From Actinospineispora eucalypti (GTDB lineage: Bacteria; Actinomycetota; Actinomycetes; Mycobacteriales; Pseudonocardiaceae), in the NCBI GenBank assembly GCA_014208095.1, contig JACHMT010000001.1, positions 930,001 through 994,000 on the forward strand: a DNA stretch of 64,000 bases, read 5' to 3'. Below, in pieces: positions 54,836-64,000 of this stretch (its first letter is position 1; every line of letters starts with the position of its first letter). A model generated the notes under the pieces. That model saw only the letters and a program-made list of their open reading frames with translations. It made no database searches and was not told the DNA's origin. Made by a program: the position numbers and the translations under genes.

Positions 54836-56499
54836 TCCCAGTCGCCGAGGCCCTTGGCGCCGAAGTTGGCCAGCTTCTCCCGCACCGCGAACGCGCCGGT
54901 CTGCGGGTACAGCGGGATGTTGTGCACCTCCTGCCAGATCAGCTTGTCGATCTCGTTGCCGATCTCGATGCGCTTGTTGTCGTCCAGTTCGGCGAAGCCC
55001 TGGCGGTAGAGCTCGTCGATCCGGGGGTCCCAGATCCGGCTGAAGTTCTGCCCGGTGTCGTTGCCCTTCGGTGACTGGTAGACGTTCAGGCTGTTGGAGA
55101 AGGATGCCGAGCTGGACACCCACTGGAAGGTGGTCAGGTCGAAGTTGCCCCGGTTCACGAACTCGTCGAAGAACGCGTTCGGCGGCACCGCCTCGATCAC
55201 CACCTGCACGCCGATCTGCCCGAGCTGGTCGAGCACGGTCTTCGAGGTGGCGTCGGACGGCGGGTTTCCGGCCGGCACCACCATCCGCAGCCGCAGCGGC
55301 CTGCCGTCCTTGGCCCGCACCGCGCCCGGCGCCGGGCGGACCCAGCCGAGCGCGTCCAGCTCGGCGTTCGCCGCCGCCTGGTCGAAGGGGAACGCGGTGT
55401 TGTCCCGGTAGCCCTTCGAACCGACCGGGTAGATGTGGTTCCCCATGGGCACCAGGTTCGGCACGATCTGGCCGACCAGCCGCTGCGCGACCGCCTTCCG
55501 GTCGACCCCGCGAGCGATGGCCTGGCGCAGCCTCAGGTCGGAGAGCACCGCCCCGGGGGCGCCGTTGAAGGTCAGGTGCGGGTACTGCTTGGGGATGGCC
55601 TGCCGGATCCGCACCCCGGGAATGCCCTGGGCGCGCCGGAACAGGTCCACGTCCGAGCCGATCTCGTAGGTGTCGATCTCGTTGTTGGCCAGGCGATCGG
55701 CCCGGGCGCGCCGCTCGGTGACGGTGAAGATCACCCGGTCCAGCTTGGGCTTGGCGCCCCACCAGCGCTCGTTGCGCACCAGCGTGAGGGTCTTTGCGGT
55801 GCGGTCCACCACACCCACCTTGAACGGCCCGGCCGTCTCCCGGGGGGCGAGCAGCCAGCCGGTGTTGAACACGGCCGGGTCGTTGTTGGTCTCCTTCGGG
55901 TACAGCAGGTAGAACAGCTGCTGCCACTCCGAGTACGGATGGGCGAAGGTGACCAGCACGTCCTTGTCGGTCTCGCCCCGGTCCACCTTGGCCACGTCGG
56001 CGTAGCCCGACTTGTCCCCGACCTGGTAGGCCTGGTTGGCGGCGCTGCTGGCGCGCACCTGCGCGGCGAAGTCCTCCCAGTCGATCGGCCGGCCGTTCGA
56101 CCAGACCGCGCGGTCGTTGATCCGGTAGTGCACCACCTGCGGGTTGGTGGAGACCAGCTGGGCCGAGGTGACCACGTCGGTGTTCAGCCGCTGGGTGCCG
56201 TCCGGCGCGTCCTCGAACACCTGCGGCATCAGCGCGGCCAACACCGACTGGGTCGCGTTCTCGTGCCCGTCGACGTGGTTGTAGTTGTAGTTGGTCGGCA
56301 GGTTGTCCAGCGGAATGCGCAGGTCACCGCCGTCGCGCAGGGTGGCGGGGTCCTGGGGGTTCACGTCCTGGGTGCCGTGTCGCGGGGCTTCCAGGCGCCC
56401 GCCCCCGCCGGCACATCCGGCCAGCAGCAATGTCGCGGCGGCTAGCACCGCCGCGACCCGTGAGCGGCGAGTGTGGCTATAGCCATACAAATCACTCAC
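54808..56499 (-). CDS. Oligopeptide ABC solute-binding lipoprotein
   Basis: 563 residues from GTG 56499, overlapping the upstream gene's stop. Lipobox LAGC after a signal peptide, then HGTQDVNPQDPATLRDGG, NLPTNYNYNHVDGHE, TFAHPYSEWQQLFYLLYP, LVRNERWWGAKPKLDRVIFT, TFNGAPGAVLSDLRLRQAIARG: a family 5 solute-binding protein, most like the one at 51240. Last gene of the minus-strand transporter operon. Its 3' end overlaps the convergent MFS gene by 28 bp. Confidence 0.93.
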   Translation of the reverse strand: MSDLYGYSHTRRSRVAAVLAAATLLLAGCAGGGGRLEAPRHGTQDVNPQDPATLRDGGDLRIPLDNLPTNYNYNHVDGHENATQSVLAALMPQVFEDAPDGTQRLNTDVVTSAQLVSTNPQVVHYRINDRAVWSNGRPIDWEDFAAQVRASSAANQAYQVGDKSGYADVAKVDRGETDKDVLVTFAHPYSEWQQLFYLLYPKETNNDPAVFNTGWLLAPRETAGPFKVGVVDRTAKTLTLVRNERWWGAKPKLDRVIFTVTERRARADRLANNEIDTYEIGSDVDLFRRAQGIPGVRIRQAIPKQYPHLTFNGAPGAVLSDLRLRQAIARGVDRKAVAQRLVGQIVPNLVPMGNHIYPVGSKGYRDNTAFPFDQAAANAELDALGWVRPAPGAVRAKDGRPLRLRMVVPAGNPPSDATSKTVLDQLGQIGVQVVIEAVPPNAFFDEFVNRGNFDLTTFQWVSSSASFSNSLNVYQSPKGNDTGQNFSRIWDPRIDELYRQGFAELDDNKRIEIGNEIDKLIWQEVHNIPLYPQTGAFAVREKLANFGAKGLGDWDYIRAGWMN

Positions 56500-58160
56500 G
56501 AGGCGAAGCCAATCGCCGAGTAGTCCACCTCGGTCAGCCCGGGGGCGCCGAAGTTGGCCAGGGAGGTCCGGACCGCGTAGATGCCCGGGTCGGCGTACAG
56601 CGGCAGGCTGTGCACCACCGTCCAGATCAGCTGGTCCACGCCGTCCGCGATGGTGGCGCGCTGGGTGTCGTCCGGCTCCTCGGTGGCGTCCCCGAGGTCG
56701 TCGTCGATCTGCTGGTTGTAGATCCGCCCGTAGTTGGCCGCCAGGTCCGCCCCGACCGGCTGGTAGAACCGGGGCCGCGCGCTGGCCAGTGGGGTGTTGG
56801 ACGTGCTGCCGCCGGCCAGCAACAGGTCGAAGTTGCTGGTCCGCATGGCGACGTCCTTGGCCGGCCCGAGCAGCGGCTGCGGCACCACCACGACGCCGAT
56901 GCGGAACAGCTGTTCCCGCAGCTCGGCCGCGATCACATCGCCCACCGGGTCGCCGGCCGTGGTGACCAGCCGCAGCTGCAGCGGGGTGGCGCCGCGGAAC
57001 CGGCGGTCACCGCGCTTGACCCAACCCAGCGCGTCCAGGTCCTGCCCGGCGGCGGCCGAGTCGTAGGGCAGCACGCCGGAGTTGTCGGTGTACCGCCACG
57101 AGTTGGCCGGGAACAGGTGGTTGCCCAGCTGCTTCGCGTTCGGCGCCACCTGGCCGATGACCTTCTTGGTGATCGCCTGCCGGTCGATGCCGCGCGCGAT
57201 GGCCCGGCGCAGCTGCACGTCGGCGAGGACGGCGCCGGGGCCGCCGTTCACGATCAGCTGGTCGTAGCCGCGCTCGGTGGCCTGCCGGATGACCAATCCC
57301 GGGGTGGTCTGCGCCCGGCGCAACCGCTCCCCGCTGGACTCGATCGGATAGAAGTCGATCTCGTTGCGCAGCAGCGCGTCCGGCAGGTCGTTGGGCGGCA
57401 CCACCTTGAAGGTGATCTTGTCCAGCTTGGGCCGGGGACCCCACCAGCGCTCGTTCCGGACCAGCGTGACCGTGTTGGCCAGCGCGTTGACCTCCTGCAC
57501 CTTGAACGGCCCGGCCGTGGTCGGGATCTTGCGCAGCCAGCCGGTGTTGAACACCACCGGGTTGGTGTTGGTGGACGCCGGGTAGAGCGGGCTGAACAGC
57601 CCCTGCCACTCCGGGAACTGGTCGGCGAAGGTCACCACGACGTGCTTGTCGTCGCTGCCCCGCTTGACCGAGGCGATCTCCCCGTAGCCCTGCTCGCGTA
57701 CCGCCTGCTCGCCGGGGACGGCACCGGTCAGCGCCTTCCACTGGGCCTCGAAGTCGCGCCAGGTGATCGGCGTGCCGTCGCTCCAGGTGGCGGCCGGTTG
57801 GATCACGTAGGTGACCGTCTGCGGCAGCTGGTTGGTCAGGTCGGCGGACACCAGGTACTCGGTGTCCAGCTTGGGCTTGCCGTCCGGAGCGGTGCGGAAC
57901 GTGCGCGGCATCACCGCGTCCGTGACCATCTCGGTCTGGTGCGAGGTCCCGGTCGGCTGGTACCGGTTGAAGCTGTCCGGGATGTACTCCAGCGGCCAGC
58001 GCAGCTCCCCGCCGTCCCGCAGCTCGGCCGCCGTCATCGGGTTGATGTCAATCTTGCCGGCATAGGCGCTGGGCAGGGCCGGGCGGTCCGCCCCGCCGTC
58101 CCCGCACCCCGACAGCACCAAGGCCGCCGCCGCGATCACTACCACTACTGCCCGTCTCAC
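56496..58160 (-). CDS. Oligopeptide ABC solute-binding lipoprotein
   Basis: 554 residues from GTG 58160 (4-nt overlap with the upstream binding-protein gene). Signal peptide and lipobox LSGC. Family 5 domain: ELRDGGELRWPLEYIPDSFN, TDAVMPRTFRTAPDG, TFADQFPEWQGLFSPLYP, LVRNERWWGPRPKLDKITFKV, IVNGGPGAVLADVQLRRAIARG. The NYNYN segment of the relatives is FNRYQ here, so ligand preference may differ. Confidence 0.92.
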   Translation of the reverse strand: MRRAVVVVIAAAALVLSGCGDGGADRPALPSAYAGKIDINPMTAAELRDGGELRWPLEYIPDSFNRYQPTGTSHQTEMVTDAVMPRTFRTAPDGKPKLDTEYLVSADLTNQLPQTVTYVIQPAATWSDGTPITWRDFEAQWKALTGAVPGEQAVREQGYGEIASVKRGSDDKHVVVTFADQFPEWQGLFSPLYPASTNTNPVVFNTGWLRKIPTTAGPFKVQEVNALANTVTLVRNERWWGPRPKLDKITFKVVPPNDLPDALLRNEIDFYPIESSGERLRRAQTTPGLVIRQATERGYDQLIVNGGPGAVLADVQLRRAIARGIDRQAITKKVIGQVAPNAKQLGNHLFPANSWRYTDNSGVLPYDSAAAGQDLDALGWVKRGDRRFRGATPLQLRLVTTAGDPVGDVIAAELREQLFRIGVVVVPQPLLGPAKDVAMRTSNFDLLLAGGSTSNTPLASARPRFYQPVGADLAANYGRIYNQQIDDDLGDATEEPDDTQRATIADGVDQLIWTVVHSLPLYADPGIYAVRTSLANFGAPGLTEVDYSAIGFAS

Positions 58161-59854
58161 TTGGTGAACCCCATGTCGGTGTAGCTGTAGGTGGCGAAAC
58201 CCTGTGCCCCGAAGTTCGCCAGGTTGTCCTTCGCGGCCACCACCGCCGGCCGGGGGTACAGCGGTAGGTCGTGCATGTTCCGCCAGAGCAGCTGGTCGAT
58301 CCGGTCGCCGATCTCGGTGCGCCTGGCCGGGTCCAGCTCGGTGACCCCCTCGGCGAACAGCCGGTCCACCTCCGGGCTGGCGATCCGGCCGTAGTTCTGC
58401 CGGACGTTGTTGCCCAGCGGGCTGGAGTAGATGCCCAGCGAGCTGGTCAAGGGGGTGGGGGTGTTGCCCCAGGCGAAGCTGAACAGGTCGAAGTTGCCCC
58501 TGGTCAGGTTCGTCGTGTACTCACTGCCGGGGAACGGCGTGAGCTCCACGGTGACGCCGAGCTGCGCCAGCTGGTTCTGCACCGTCTTGCACAGGTCGGT
58601 GTTGGCCTGCTGGTCGTAGAAGCCCAGCCGGAGCCGCAGCGGCCGGCCGTCCTTCTGCCTCGGCGCGCCGGGCGCCGGCCGGGTCCAGCCCAGCGAGTCC
58701 AGCTCGCGCTCGGCGGCGGCCGGGTCGAACGGGAGGGCGGCCGAGTTGTCCCGGTAGTCCTTGCTGCCCAGCCGGTAGATGTGGTTTCCGGCGGTGTGTG
58801 CCTGGGGCACGATCTGGCCGATCATCCGCCGGGCGATGGCCTGCCGGTCGATGCCCTTGGCCACCGCCAGCCGCACCCGCTCGTCGGACAGCGCCGCGCC
58901 GGGCGAGCCGTTGAACGTGAGCTGGTTGTAGTACTCCGACGGGCTGATCCGGATGGCCACTCCGGGGATGCCCTGGGCGCGGCGGAGCAGGTCGACGCTG
59001 GAGCCCACGTCGTAGAAGTCGAGCTCGTTGTTGGCCAGCGCGTCCGGCTGCGCGGCCTGGTCCATGGCCCGGAAGATGATCGTGTCCAGCTTGGCCGGAG
59101 CGCCCCACCAGTTCGGGTTGCGCTTGAGGGTCACCGTCTTGGCCGTCTGGTCGATCGCGTCCACCACGAACGGCCCCGCGGTGACCGGCATCGACGTGGC
59201 CCAGCCCTTGTTGAACGCGTCCGGGGTGGAGTAGTGCGACGCGGGATAGAGCGGCTCGAACAGCGCCTGCCATTCGCCGACCCGCTTGCCGAAGGTCACC
59301 ACGGCCTGCTTGTCGTCGGTTCCGCGCACCACCGAGGTGACGTCCTCGTAGCCCACCGTGCCGGCGGTCTGGAAGGCCGGGTTCTTCCCGTTGCTGGCCC
59401 GCCAGAACGCCTCGAAGTCCCGCCAGGTGATCGGCGTCCCGTCGCTCCAGGCCGCCTTGGGGTTGATCGTGTAGGTGACCACCTGGTTCGGCTCGGTGGC
59501 CGTGACCCGCGCGTCGGTCAGGTAGTCGGTGTTGATCCGGAAACCACCGTCCACCGTGCCGGGGAACAGCCTCGGCATCACCGCGCCGACGATGTCGCTG
59601 GTCTCCGCCACCGTGCCGTCGAGGTGGTTGTAGTTGTAGTTGGTGGGCAGCGCCGGAATCGGCCAGCGCAGCGTGCCGCCGTCGCGCACCTGGTCACGCG
59701 GCTTGGAGTTGATGTCGTTGCCGCTGGCCTGTTTGTCCGGGGACAGCCGCTGGCCGGTGCCGCCACCGCACCCGGACAGCGCCAGCGCCGCCGCCAACAC
59801 CAGGGCGAGCAGCGCCCCACCGTGCCTGTTCCGTCCCGGGGTGACCTTGAGCAC
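58157..59854 (-). CDS. Oligopeptide ABC solute-binding lipoprotein
   Basis: 565 residues from GTG 59854. Lipobox LSGC after a hydrophobic signal (LLALVLAAALALSGCGGG). Family 5 domain with DGGTLRWPIPALPTNYNYN, GAVMPRLFPGTVDGG, TFGKRVGEWQALFEPLYP, LKRNPNWWGAPAKLDTIIFRA, QLTFNGSPGAALSDERVRLA. It couples to the next gene by ATGA-type overlap and forms part of the four-gene run of binding proteins. Confidence 0.92.
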   Translation of the reverse strand: MLKVTPGRNRHGGALLALVLAAALALSGCGGGTGQRLSPDKQASGNDINSKPRDQVRDGGTLRWPIPALPTNYNYNHLDGTVAETSDIVGAVMPRLFPGTVDGGFRINTDYLTDARVTATEPNQVVTYTINPKAAWSDGTPITWRDFEAFWRASNGKNPAFQTAGTVGYEDVTSVVRGTDDKQAVVTFGKRVGEWQALFEPLYPASHYSTPDAFNKGWATSMPVTAGPFVVDAIDQTAKTVTLKRNPNWWGAPAKLDTIIFRAMDQAAQPDALANNELDFYDVGSSVDLLRRAQGIPGVAIRISPSEYYNQLTFNGSPGAALSDERVRLAVAKGIDRQAIARRMIGQIVPQAHTAGNHIYRLGSKDYRDNSAALPFDPAAAERELDSLGWTRPAPGAPRQKDGRPLRLRLGFYDQQANTDLCKTVQNQLAQLGVTVELTPFPGSEYTTNLTRGNFDLFSFAWGNTPTPLTSSLGIYSSPLGNNVRQNYGRIASPEVDRLFAEGVTELDPARRTEIGDRIDQLLWRNMHDLPLYPRPAVVAAKDNLANFGAQGFATYSYTDMGFTK

Positions 59855-59897
59855 GGCGATCAGGATAGGTCCAGCGGTTTTCCGGCAGCCCGGCCGG

Positions 59898-61574
59898 TTA
59901 CTTCTGCCAGCCGATGGTCTCCGGCGTGGCGACGTAGAAGCGGCCCGCGCCGTAGTTGGCCAGGCCCTGCTTCACCGCGTAGATCGCCGGCAGGTTGACC
60001 GTGGGCATGACACCGTAGGTGGCCAGCGCCGCCTTCTCCGCCTCTGCGCCCCGCGCGTACTGCTCCTCCGGGGTGGGCAGCGTGTTGACCGAGCGGACCA
60101 GCGCGTCGTTCTTCGGGTCGTTCAGCCCGGACTTGATCAGCCCGGTGTTCGAGCACCACATCTGGCAGATGTAGGCCAGGCCGTACGGGTCTCCCTGGCT
60201 CACGCCGGAGTAGAACATGTCGAACTGGCGTCCGGTGACGATCTTCGAGTAGTCGGAGGACGGTACCTGGCGGATGTCCAGCTGGATGCCGACGTTCTTC
60301 AGCATCGCGGCGGTGCCGCCGGCCACCGCCTTGCCCACCACGTCGTCGCCGGTGTTCACGTAGGTGAAGCGCAGCGGCTGGCCGTTCTTCTGCCGGAACC
60401 CGTCCGGACCGGGCACCCAGCCGGCCGCGTCCAGGTCCCGTTTCGCCTGCTCAGGGTCGTACCGGATGACCTGGTCGAAGGTGTTCTGGTAGCCCTTCTG
60501 GAAGGGCAGCAGGTTCATCGAGCCCTGCGGGTCGGCGGTGTAGTCCAGGCCGTTGAAGTGGAACTTCACGATCTGCTGGCGGTCGATGGACTCGAAGACC
60601 GCCTTGCGCACCCTCGGGTCGGACAGGATCGGGCTCTGCCCGTTCAGGGTGAAGAAGTCCAGCTGCAACGAAGGACCCTTGCGGATCTCGGTGCCGGGTT
60701 GCGTCTTCACCTGGGCGTAGTCGTTCTGGCTGTTCACCGCGACGATGTCCAGCTGGCCGTTGCGGAACGCGTTGATGGCCGCCGAGGACTCCATGGTCAG
60801 GAAGGTCCGGGTGTCCAGCTTGCCCCGCTTGCCCCACCAGCGCGGGTTGCGCTCGAACACGATGGTGCCGTTCTGCTGGTCGAACTTCTGTATCTGGTAC
60901 GGACCGGCGCCCCACTCGTTGTGCGGGTTGTTGATGTAGCCCTGGTTGTACACCTTGGGGTCGGTGGCCTTGGGGTTGAGCAGCACGTTGAACAGGCCGG
61001 GCCACCAGACGTCGATGCCGTTGAAGGTGATCACGGCCTGCCGGTCGTCCACGCCCCGGGTGACCGAGGCGATCCGGTCGTAGCCGTCGGTGGAGCTGAC
61101 GAAGTAGGCCTGGTTGCGGCCGTTGCTGGTCTGCCAGGTGGACTCGAAGGAGCGCCAGTCGATGGGCGCGCCGTCGTTGTAGGTGGCCTTCGGGTTGATC
61201 GTGTACGTGATCCGGGTGTTCCCGTTGACCGTGTCCTGCTTGACGTCGGTCAGGTAGTCCGGGTTGTACACCGGGTCGCCGTCGGCGGTGAAAGTGATCA
61301 GGGTCGGGTTGTACCAGCGCCACACGTTCAGCGTGTACAGCGTGCCGTCGGTCTGGAAGGTGTTGAACTGCGGGGTGATCTCGGTGATGGCCGTGGTCAG
61401 CGAGCCGCCGTCCTTCAGGCTCTCGTACGGCTGCGGGTTGAACTGGGTCTTCGCCGCCAGCGACGCCGCGGTGTCACCCCCCTCGCCGCTCCCGCCGCCC
61501 CCGCAGGCGGCCAGCGCCATGGACAGCGCGGCGACCGCCGCGAGCGCGGCACTCCTCTGCACGATGTGCTTCAT
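59898..61574 (-). CDS. Oligopeptide ABC solute-binding lipoprotein, first in the operon
   Basis: 558 residues from ATG 61574, 32 bp after the ATPase gene. Signal peptide with lipobox LAAC and a Gly-rich linker. Family 5 domain: SLKDGGSLTTAITEITPQFN, TINPKATYNDGAPIDWRSFESTW, FERNPRWWGKRGKLDTRTFL, FFTLNGQSPILSDPRVRKAVFESIDRQ. Proximity to the ATPase and permease suggests it is the transporter's main binding protein; the three that follow look like derived copies. Confidence 0.93.
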   Translation of the reverse strand: MKHIVQRSAALAAVAALSMALAACGGGGSGEGGDTAASLAAKTQFNPQPYESLKDGGSLTTAITEITPQFNTFQTDGTLYTLNVWRWYNPTLITFTADGDPVYNPDYLTDVKQDTVNGNTRITYTINPKATYNDGAPIDWRSFESTWQTSNGRNQAYFVSSTDGYDRIASVTRGVDDRQAVITFNGIDVWWPGLFNVLLNPKATDPKVYNQGYINNPHNEWGAGPYQIQKFDQQNGTIVFERNPRWWGKRGKLDTRTFLTMESSAAINAFRNGQLDIVAVNSQNDYAQVKTQPGTEIRKGPSLQLDFFTLNGQSPILSDPRVRKAVFESIDRQQIVKFHFNGLDYTADPQGSMNLLPFQKGYQNTFDQVIRYDPEQAKRDLDAAGWVPGPDGFRQKNGQPLRFTYVNTGDDVVGKAVAGGTAAMLKNVGIQLDIRQVPSSDYSKIVTGRQFDMFYSGVSQGDPYGLAYICQMWCSNTGLIKSGLNDPKNDALVRSVNTLPTPEEQYARGAEAEKAALATYGVMPTVNLPAIYAVKQGLANYGAGRFYVATPETIGWQK

Positions 61575-61606
61575 CGGTTCCTCATCTCCGGCCGGGTGGG
61601 GGAGCG

Positions 61607-63652
61607 TCAGCGGAAGTGACAGGCGTTGAGCTGGTCGACTTCCGGGCTGCCGGTCAGGGCGGGGGTCTCGGTGGCGCAGCGGGTGCGCCGGTCCTCGGTC
61701 AGGGTGGGGTGCAGCGGGCACCGGCTGACGAACCGGCAGCCCGGGGCGGACTCCGTCGGGCTGGGCAGGTCGCCGCGGAGGATGACCCGTTCCCGGGTCC
61801 GCTCGACCGCCGGGTCGGGCACCGGGATGGCGGACAGCAGGGCCTGGGTGTACGGGTGCTGGGGCGCGGCGAACACCCGGTCGGTGGCGCCGATCTCCAC
61901 GATGCGGCCCAGGTACATCACGGCCACCCGGTCGCAGATGTGCCGTACCACCGCCAGGTCGTGCGCCACGAACAGGTAGGACAGCGCGAGCTTGGCCTTC
62001 AGCTCGTTCAGCAGGTTGATGACGCCGGCCTGGATGGACACGTCCAGCGCGGACACCGGTTCGTCCAGCACCAGCAGCGAGGGCTCGGTGGCCAGCGCGC
62101 GGGCGATGCCGATGCGCTGGCGCTGCCCACCGGAGAAGGCGGTGGGGAAGCGGTCGGTGTGCTCGGGGTCCAGGCCGACCAGCTCCATCAGCCGGTCCAC
62201 CCGCTCGCCGATGACCGCCCGGTCGGTCTCGCCGACCGCGCGCAGCGGTTCGGCCAGGATGTCGAACACGGTCAGCCGAGGGTTCAGCGCGCCCACCGGG
62301 TCCTGGAAGACCATCTGGATCCGGCGCCGCAGCGCGCGCTCGGCGTCGTGGTCGCGCAGGTCCGCGACGTCGACGTCGGCGACCCGGATGTGGCCGCGCT
62401 CGGGCGGCCGCAGGTTCATGATCTCGATCAGCGTGCTGGTCTTGCCGCACCCGGACTCGCCGACCAGGCCGAGCGTCTCGCCGCGCCGGATGTCCAGGTC
62501 CACGTCGGAGACCGCGTACACCGAGCCCACCCGGCGTTTCAGCAGGCTCCCGCTGTACAACGGGAAGGTCTTGGACAACCCGGCCAGCTGGAGCACCGGC
62601 GGGCGCTGCTCGCGCGGCCGGGCGGCGCTGCCCTCGGCGACCGGCGCGGGCACCGGGTAGACCGGCGCGCCGCCGATCCAGCCGTCGCTGATCTCCGGTG
62701 CGCGCAGGCAGGCCACCGCGTGTGCGTCCCCGACCAGCTCGGGCTCCCGCTCCGCGCAGTCGTGCACCGCCACCGGGCAGCGGGGCTCGAACGGGCAGCC
62801 CGGCGGCAGATCGATGAGCAGCGGCGGGTTGCCCCTGATCGGCACCAGCGGCGCGCGTTCGGCGGTGTCCACCCGGGGCACCGCGCCGAGCAGGCCGATT
62901 GTGTACGGCATCCGGGGCCGGGCGAACAGCTCGTCCACCGGCGCCTTCTCCACCGGTCGCCCGGCGTACATCACCATCACCTCGTCCGAGGTGCCGGCGA
63001 CCACCCCGAGGTCGTGGGTGATCATGATGAGCGCGGCCCCGGTCTCCGCCTGGGCCAGCTTGAGCACCTCGAGGATCTGCGCCTGCACGGTGACGTCCAG
63101 CGCGGTGGTCGGCTCGTCGGCGATGATCACCTGTGGGTCGTTGGCGATCGCCATGGCGATCACCACCCGCTGCCGCATGCCGCCGGAGAACTCGTGCGGG
63201 AAGGACCGCGCGCGCACCTCGGGGTTCGGGATGCCGACCAGGTCCAGCAGCTCCACGGCGCGTTTGGCGGCCACGTCCTTGGCCAGGTCCTGGTGGATGC
63301 GCAGCGCCTCGACGATCTGGTCGCCGACGGTGAAGATCGGGGTCAGCGAGGACAGCGGATCCTGGAAGATCATGCCCAGCTGCCGGCCGCGCACCTCGGA
63401 CATCCGCTCGTCGTCCAGCCCGAGCAGCTCGCGGCCGGCCAGCGTGATCGACCCGGAGACCGCCGCGTACTCCGGCAGCAGGCCCATCACGGCCAGCGAG
63501 GTCACCGACTTGCCCGAACCGGACTCGCCGACGATGCCCAGTGTGCGGCCCGGGTAGAGGTCGAAGTCGACGCCACGCACCGCGTCCACCCGGCCGGCCT
63601 CGGACGGGAAGGAAACCCGCAGGTCGCGCACGGACAGGAGCGGTGCCGTCAC
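61607..63652 (-). CDS. Fused double ATPase of an oligopeptide ABC importer
   Basis: 681 residues from GTG 63652. Two complete ATPase modules in one chain: Walker A GESGSGKS and GESGCGKT, signatures FSGGMRQRVVIA and FSGGQRQRIGIA, Walker B VIIADEP and LLVLDEP, and after each the C-terminal oligopeptide extension with CPFEPRCPVAVHDCAE and CRFVSRCPLHPTL, which usually binds an Fe-S cluster in DppD/OppD-like proteins. The fusion corresponds to DppD plus DppF. Start overlaps the permease stop (4 nt). Confidence 0.95.
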   Translation of the reverse strand: MTAPLLSVRDLRVSFPSEAGRVDAVRGVDFDLYPGRTLGIVGESGSGKSVTSLAVMGLLPEYAAVSGSITLAGRELLGLDDERMSEVRGRQLGMIFQDPLSSLTPIFTVGDQIVEALRIHQDLAKDVAAKRAVELLDLVGIPNPEVRARSFPHEFSGGMRQRVVIAMAIANDPQVIIADEPTTALDVTVQAQILEVLKLAQAETGAALIMITHDLGVVAGTSDEVMVMYAGRPVEKAPVDELFARPRMPYTIGLLGAVPRVDTAERAPLVPIRGNPPLLIDLPPGCPFEPRCPVAVHDCAEREPELVGDAHAVACLRAPEISDGWIGGAPVYPVPAPVAEGSAARPREQRPPVLQLAGLSKTFPLYSGSLLKRRVGSVYAVSDVDLDIRRGETLGLVGESGCGKTSTLIEIMNLRPPERGHIRVADVDVADLRDHDAERALRRRIQMVFQDPVGALNPRLTVFDILAEPLRAVGETDRAVIGERVDRLMELVGLDPEHTDRFPTAFSGGQRQRIGIARALATEPSLLVLDEPVSALDVSIQAGVINLLNELKAKLALSYLFVAHDLAVVRHICDRVAVMYLGRIVEIGATDRVFAAPQHPYTQALLSAIPVPDPAVERTRERVILRGDLPSPTESAPGCRFVSRCPLHPTLTEDRRTRCATETPALTGSPEVDQLNACHFR

Positions 63653-64000
63653 GCCAGGCCGCCCGACTGGGACATCGGGTCCAGCGCATCCCGCAGGCCG
63701 TCGCCGATCAGCGCCATGGACACGGTCAGCAGGGTGACCAGCGCGGCCGGGAAGTAGAACAGCCAGGGTGTGCTGGAGAGCGTGTTGGCGCCGTCGCTGA
63801 GCATGGTGCCGAGCGAGACGTCGGGCAGCTGCACGCCGAAGCCGATGAAGGAGAGCCCGGTCTCCGCCTGCACGGTGGCCACCACGCCCAGGGTGAACGA
63901 CACGATCAGCAGCGAGCTGATGTTCGGGATCAGGTGGCGCAACACGATGCGGAACGAGCTGACCCCCATGAACCGGGCCGCCTGCACGTACTCCCGCTCG
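63649..64000 (-). CDS. Oligopeptide ABC permease (DppC type), 3' part
   Basis: The frame is open from the window edge; 116 residues and the stop at 63649 are visible. It shows the EAA-loop region of binding-protein-dependent permeases (REYVQAARFMGVSSFRIVLRHLIPNI) and C-terminal helices (SLLIVSFTLGVVATVQAETGLSFIGFG, LFYFPAALVTLLTVSMALIGDGLRDALDP), typical of DppC/OppC. The start lies outside the window. Its stop overlaps the ATPase start. Confidence 0.93.
   Translation of the reverse strand, partial: EREYVQAARFMGVSSFRIVLRHLIPNISSLLIVSFTLGVVATVQAETGLSFIGFGVQLPDVSLGTMLSDGANTLSSTPWLFYFPAALVTLLTVSMALIGDGLRDALDPMSQSGGLA

Overview
The window is high-GC actinobacterial DNA with near-saturated G/C at third codon positions, many GTG/TTG starts and many 4-nt start/stop overlaps. 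WhiB7, UvrD2, mycoredoxin, NudC, a UPF0182 membrane protein and the DUF2342 zincin together point to Actinomycetes. The extra lineage-specific genes and the style of intergenic repeats suggest a Pseudonocardiaceae-type genome; that family-level call is inference.

Layout. 1-10.2 kb: a partial saccharopine-dehydrogenase-like gene, a TrkA-N K+ channel, an RDD membrane protein, a two-component system whose kinase has a collagen-like extracytoplasmic loop, a Gly/Pro-rich DUF5666 membrane protein, a YbaK-type deacylase, two coupled M16 peptidases and nudC. 10.2-26.3 kb: mycoredoxin, DUF2000/AraC pair, uvrD2, a long whiB7 leader with an intrinsic terminator, whiB7, an ABC1 kinase, an Rv3196-like protein, a DUF2342 zincin, a Lon-like PDZ protease, DUF1990, PPA1309 and UPF0182. 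From memory this follows the M. tuberculosis Rv3193c-Rv3200c neighbourhood, with lineage-specific insertions such as a 439-aa unknown protein that carries a terpene-synthase-like NSE motif. 26.3-29.2 kb: initiator tRNA between two strong hairpins, a cupin, a degraded acetyltransferase next to a large palindrome, then a UTRA-only protein with an asparagine-synthase-like enzyme. 29.2-36 kb: TetR/FAD-oxidoreductase/tandem membrane proteins (one frameshifted), a LysR regulator and a Baeyer-Villiger-like monooxygenase.

36-45.4 kb: small hypothetical and lipoprotein genes, a GAF-LuxR regulator, a MetE-like zinc protein, an alpha/beta hydrolase, an unlisted 33-codon gene with its own promoter and hairpin, and the most unusual locus. 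That locus is a protein joining a LigD-type DNA ligase module without its catalytic lysine to a LytS-type histidine kinase module without its N-box asparagine, translationally coupled to a NIPSNAP protein and a tyrosine phosphatase. 45.7-48.1 kb: an acyl-CoA dehydrogenase pair split by a 171-bp MITE inserted between the stop codon and the next ribosome binding site. 48.2-54.8 kb: DUF433/PIN-like toxin-antitoxin pair, aminotransferase, ArsR-DUF2087 regulator, CGNR regulator and MFS transporter. 51.2-64 kb: an oligopeptide ABC system with five solute-binding lipoproteins, a fused double ATPase and a permease cut by the window end.

Two families of tandem repeats, both with a 22-bp period, sit at gene 3' ends across the window. 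One family has entered the coding sequence of the MFS transporter without closing the frame.
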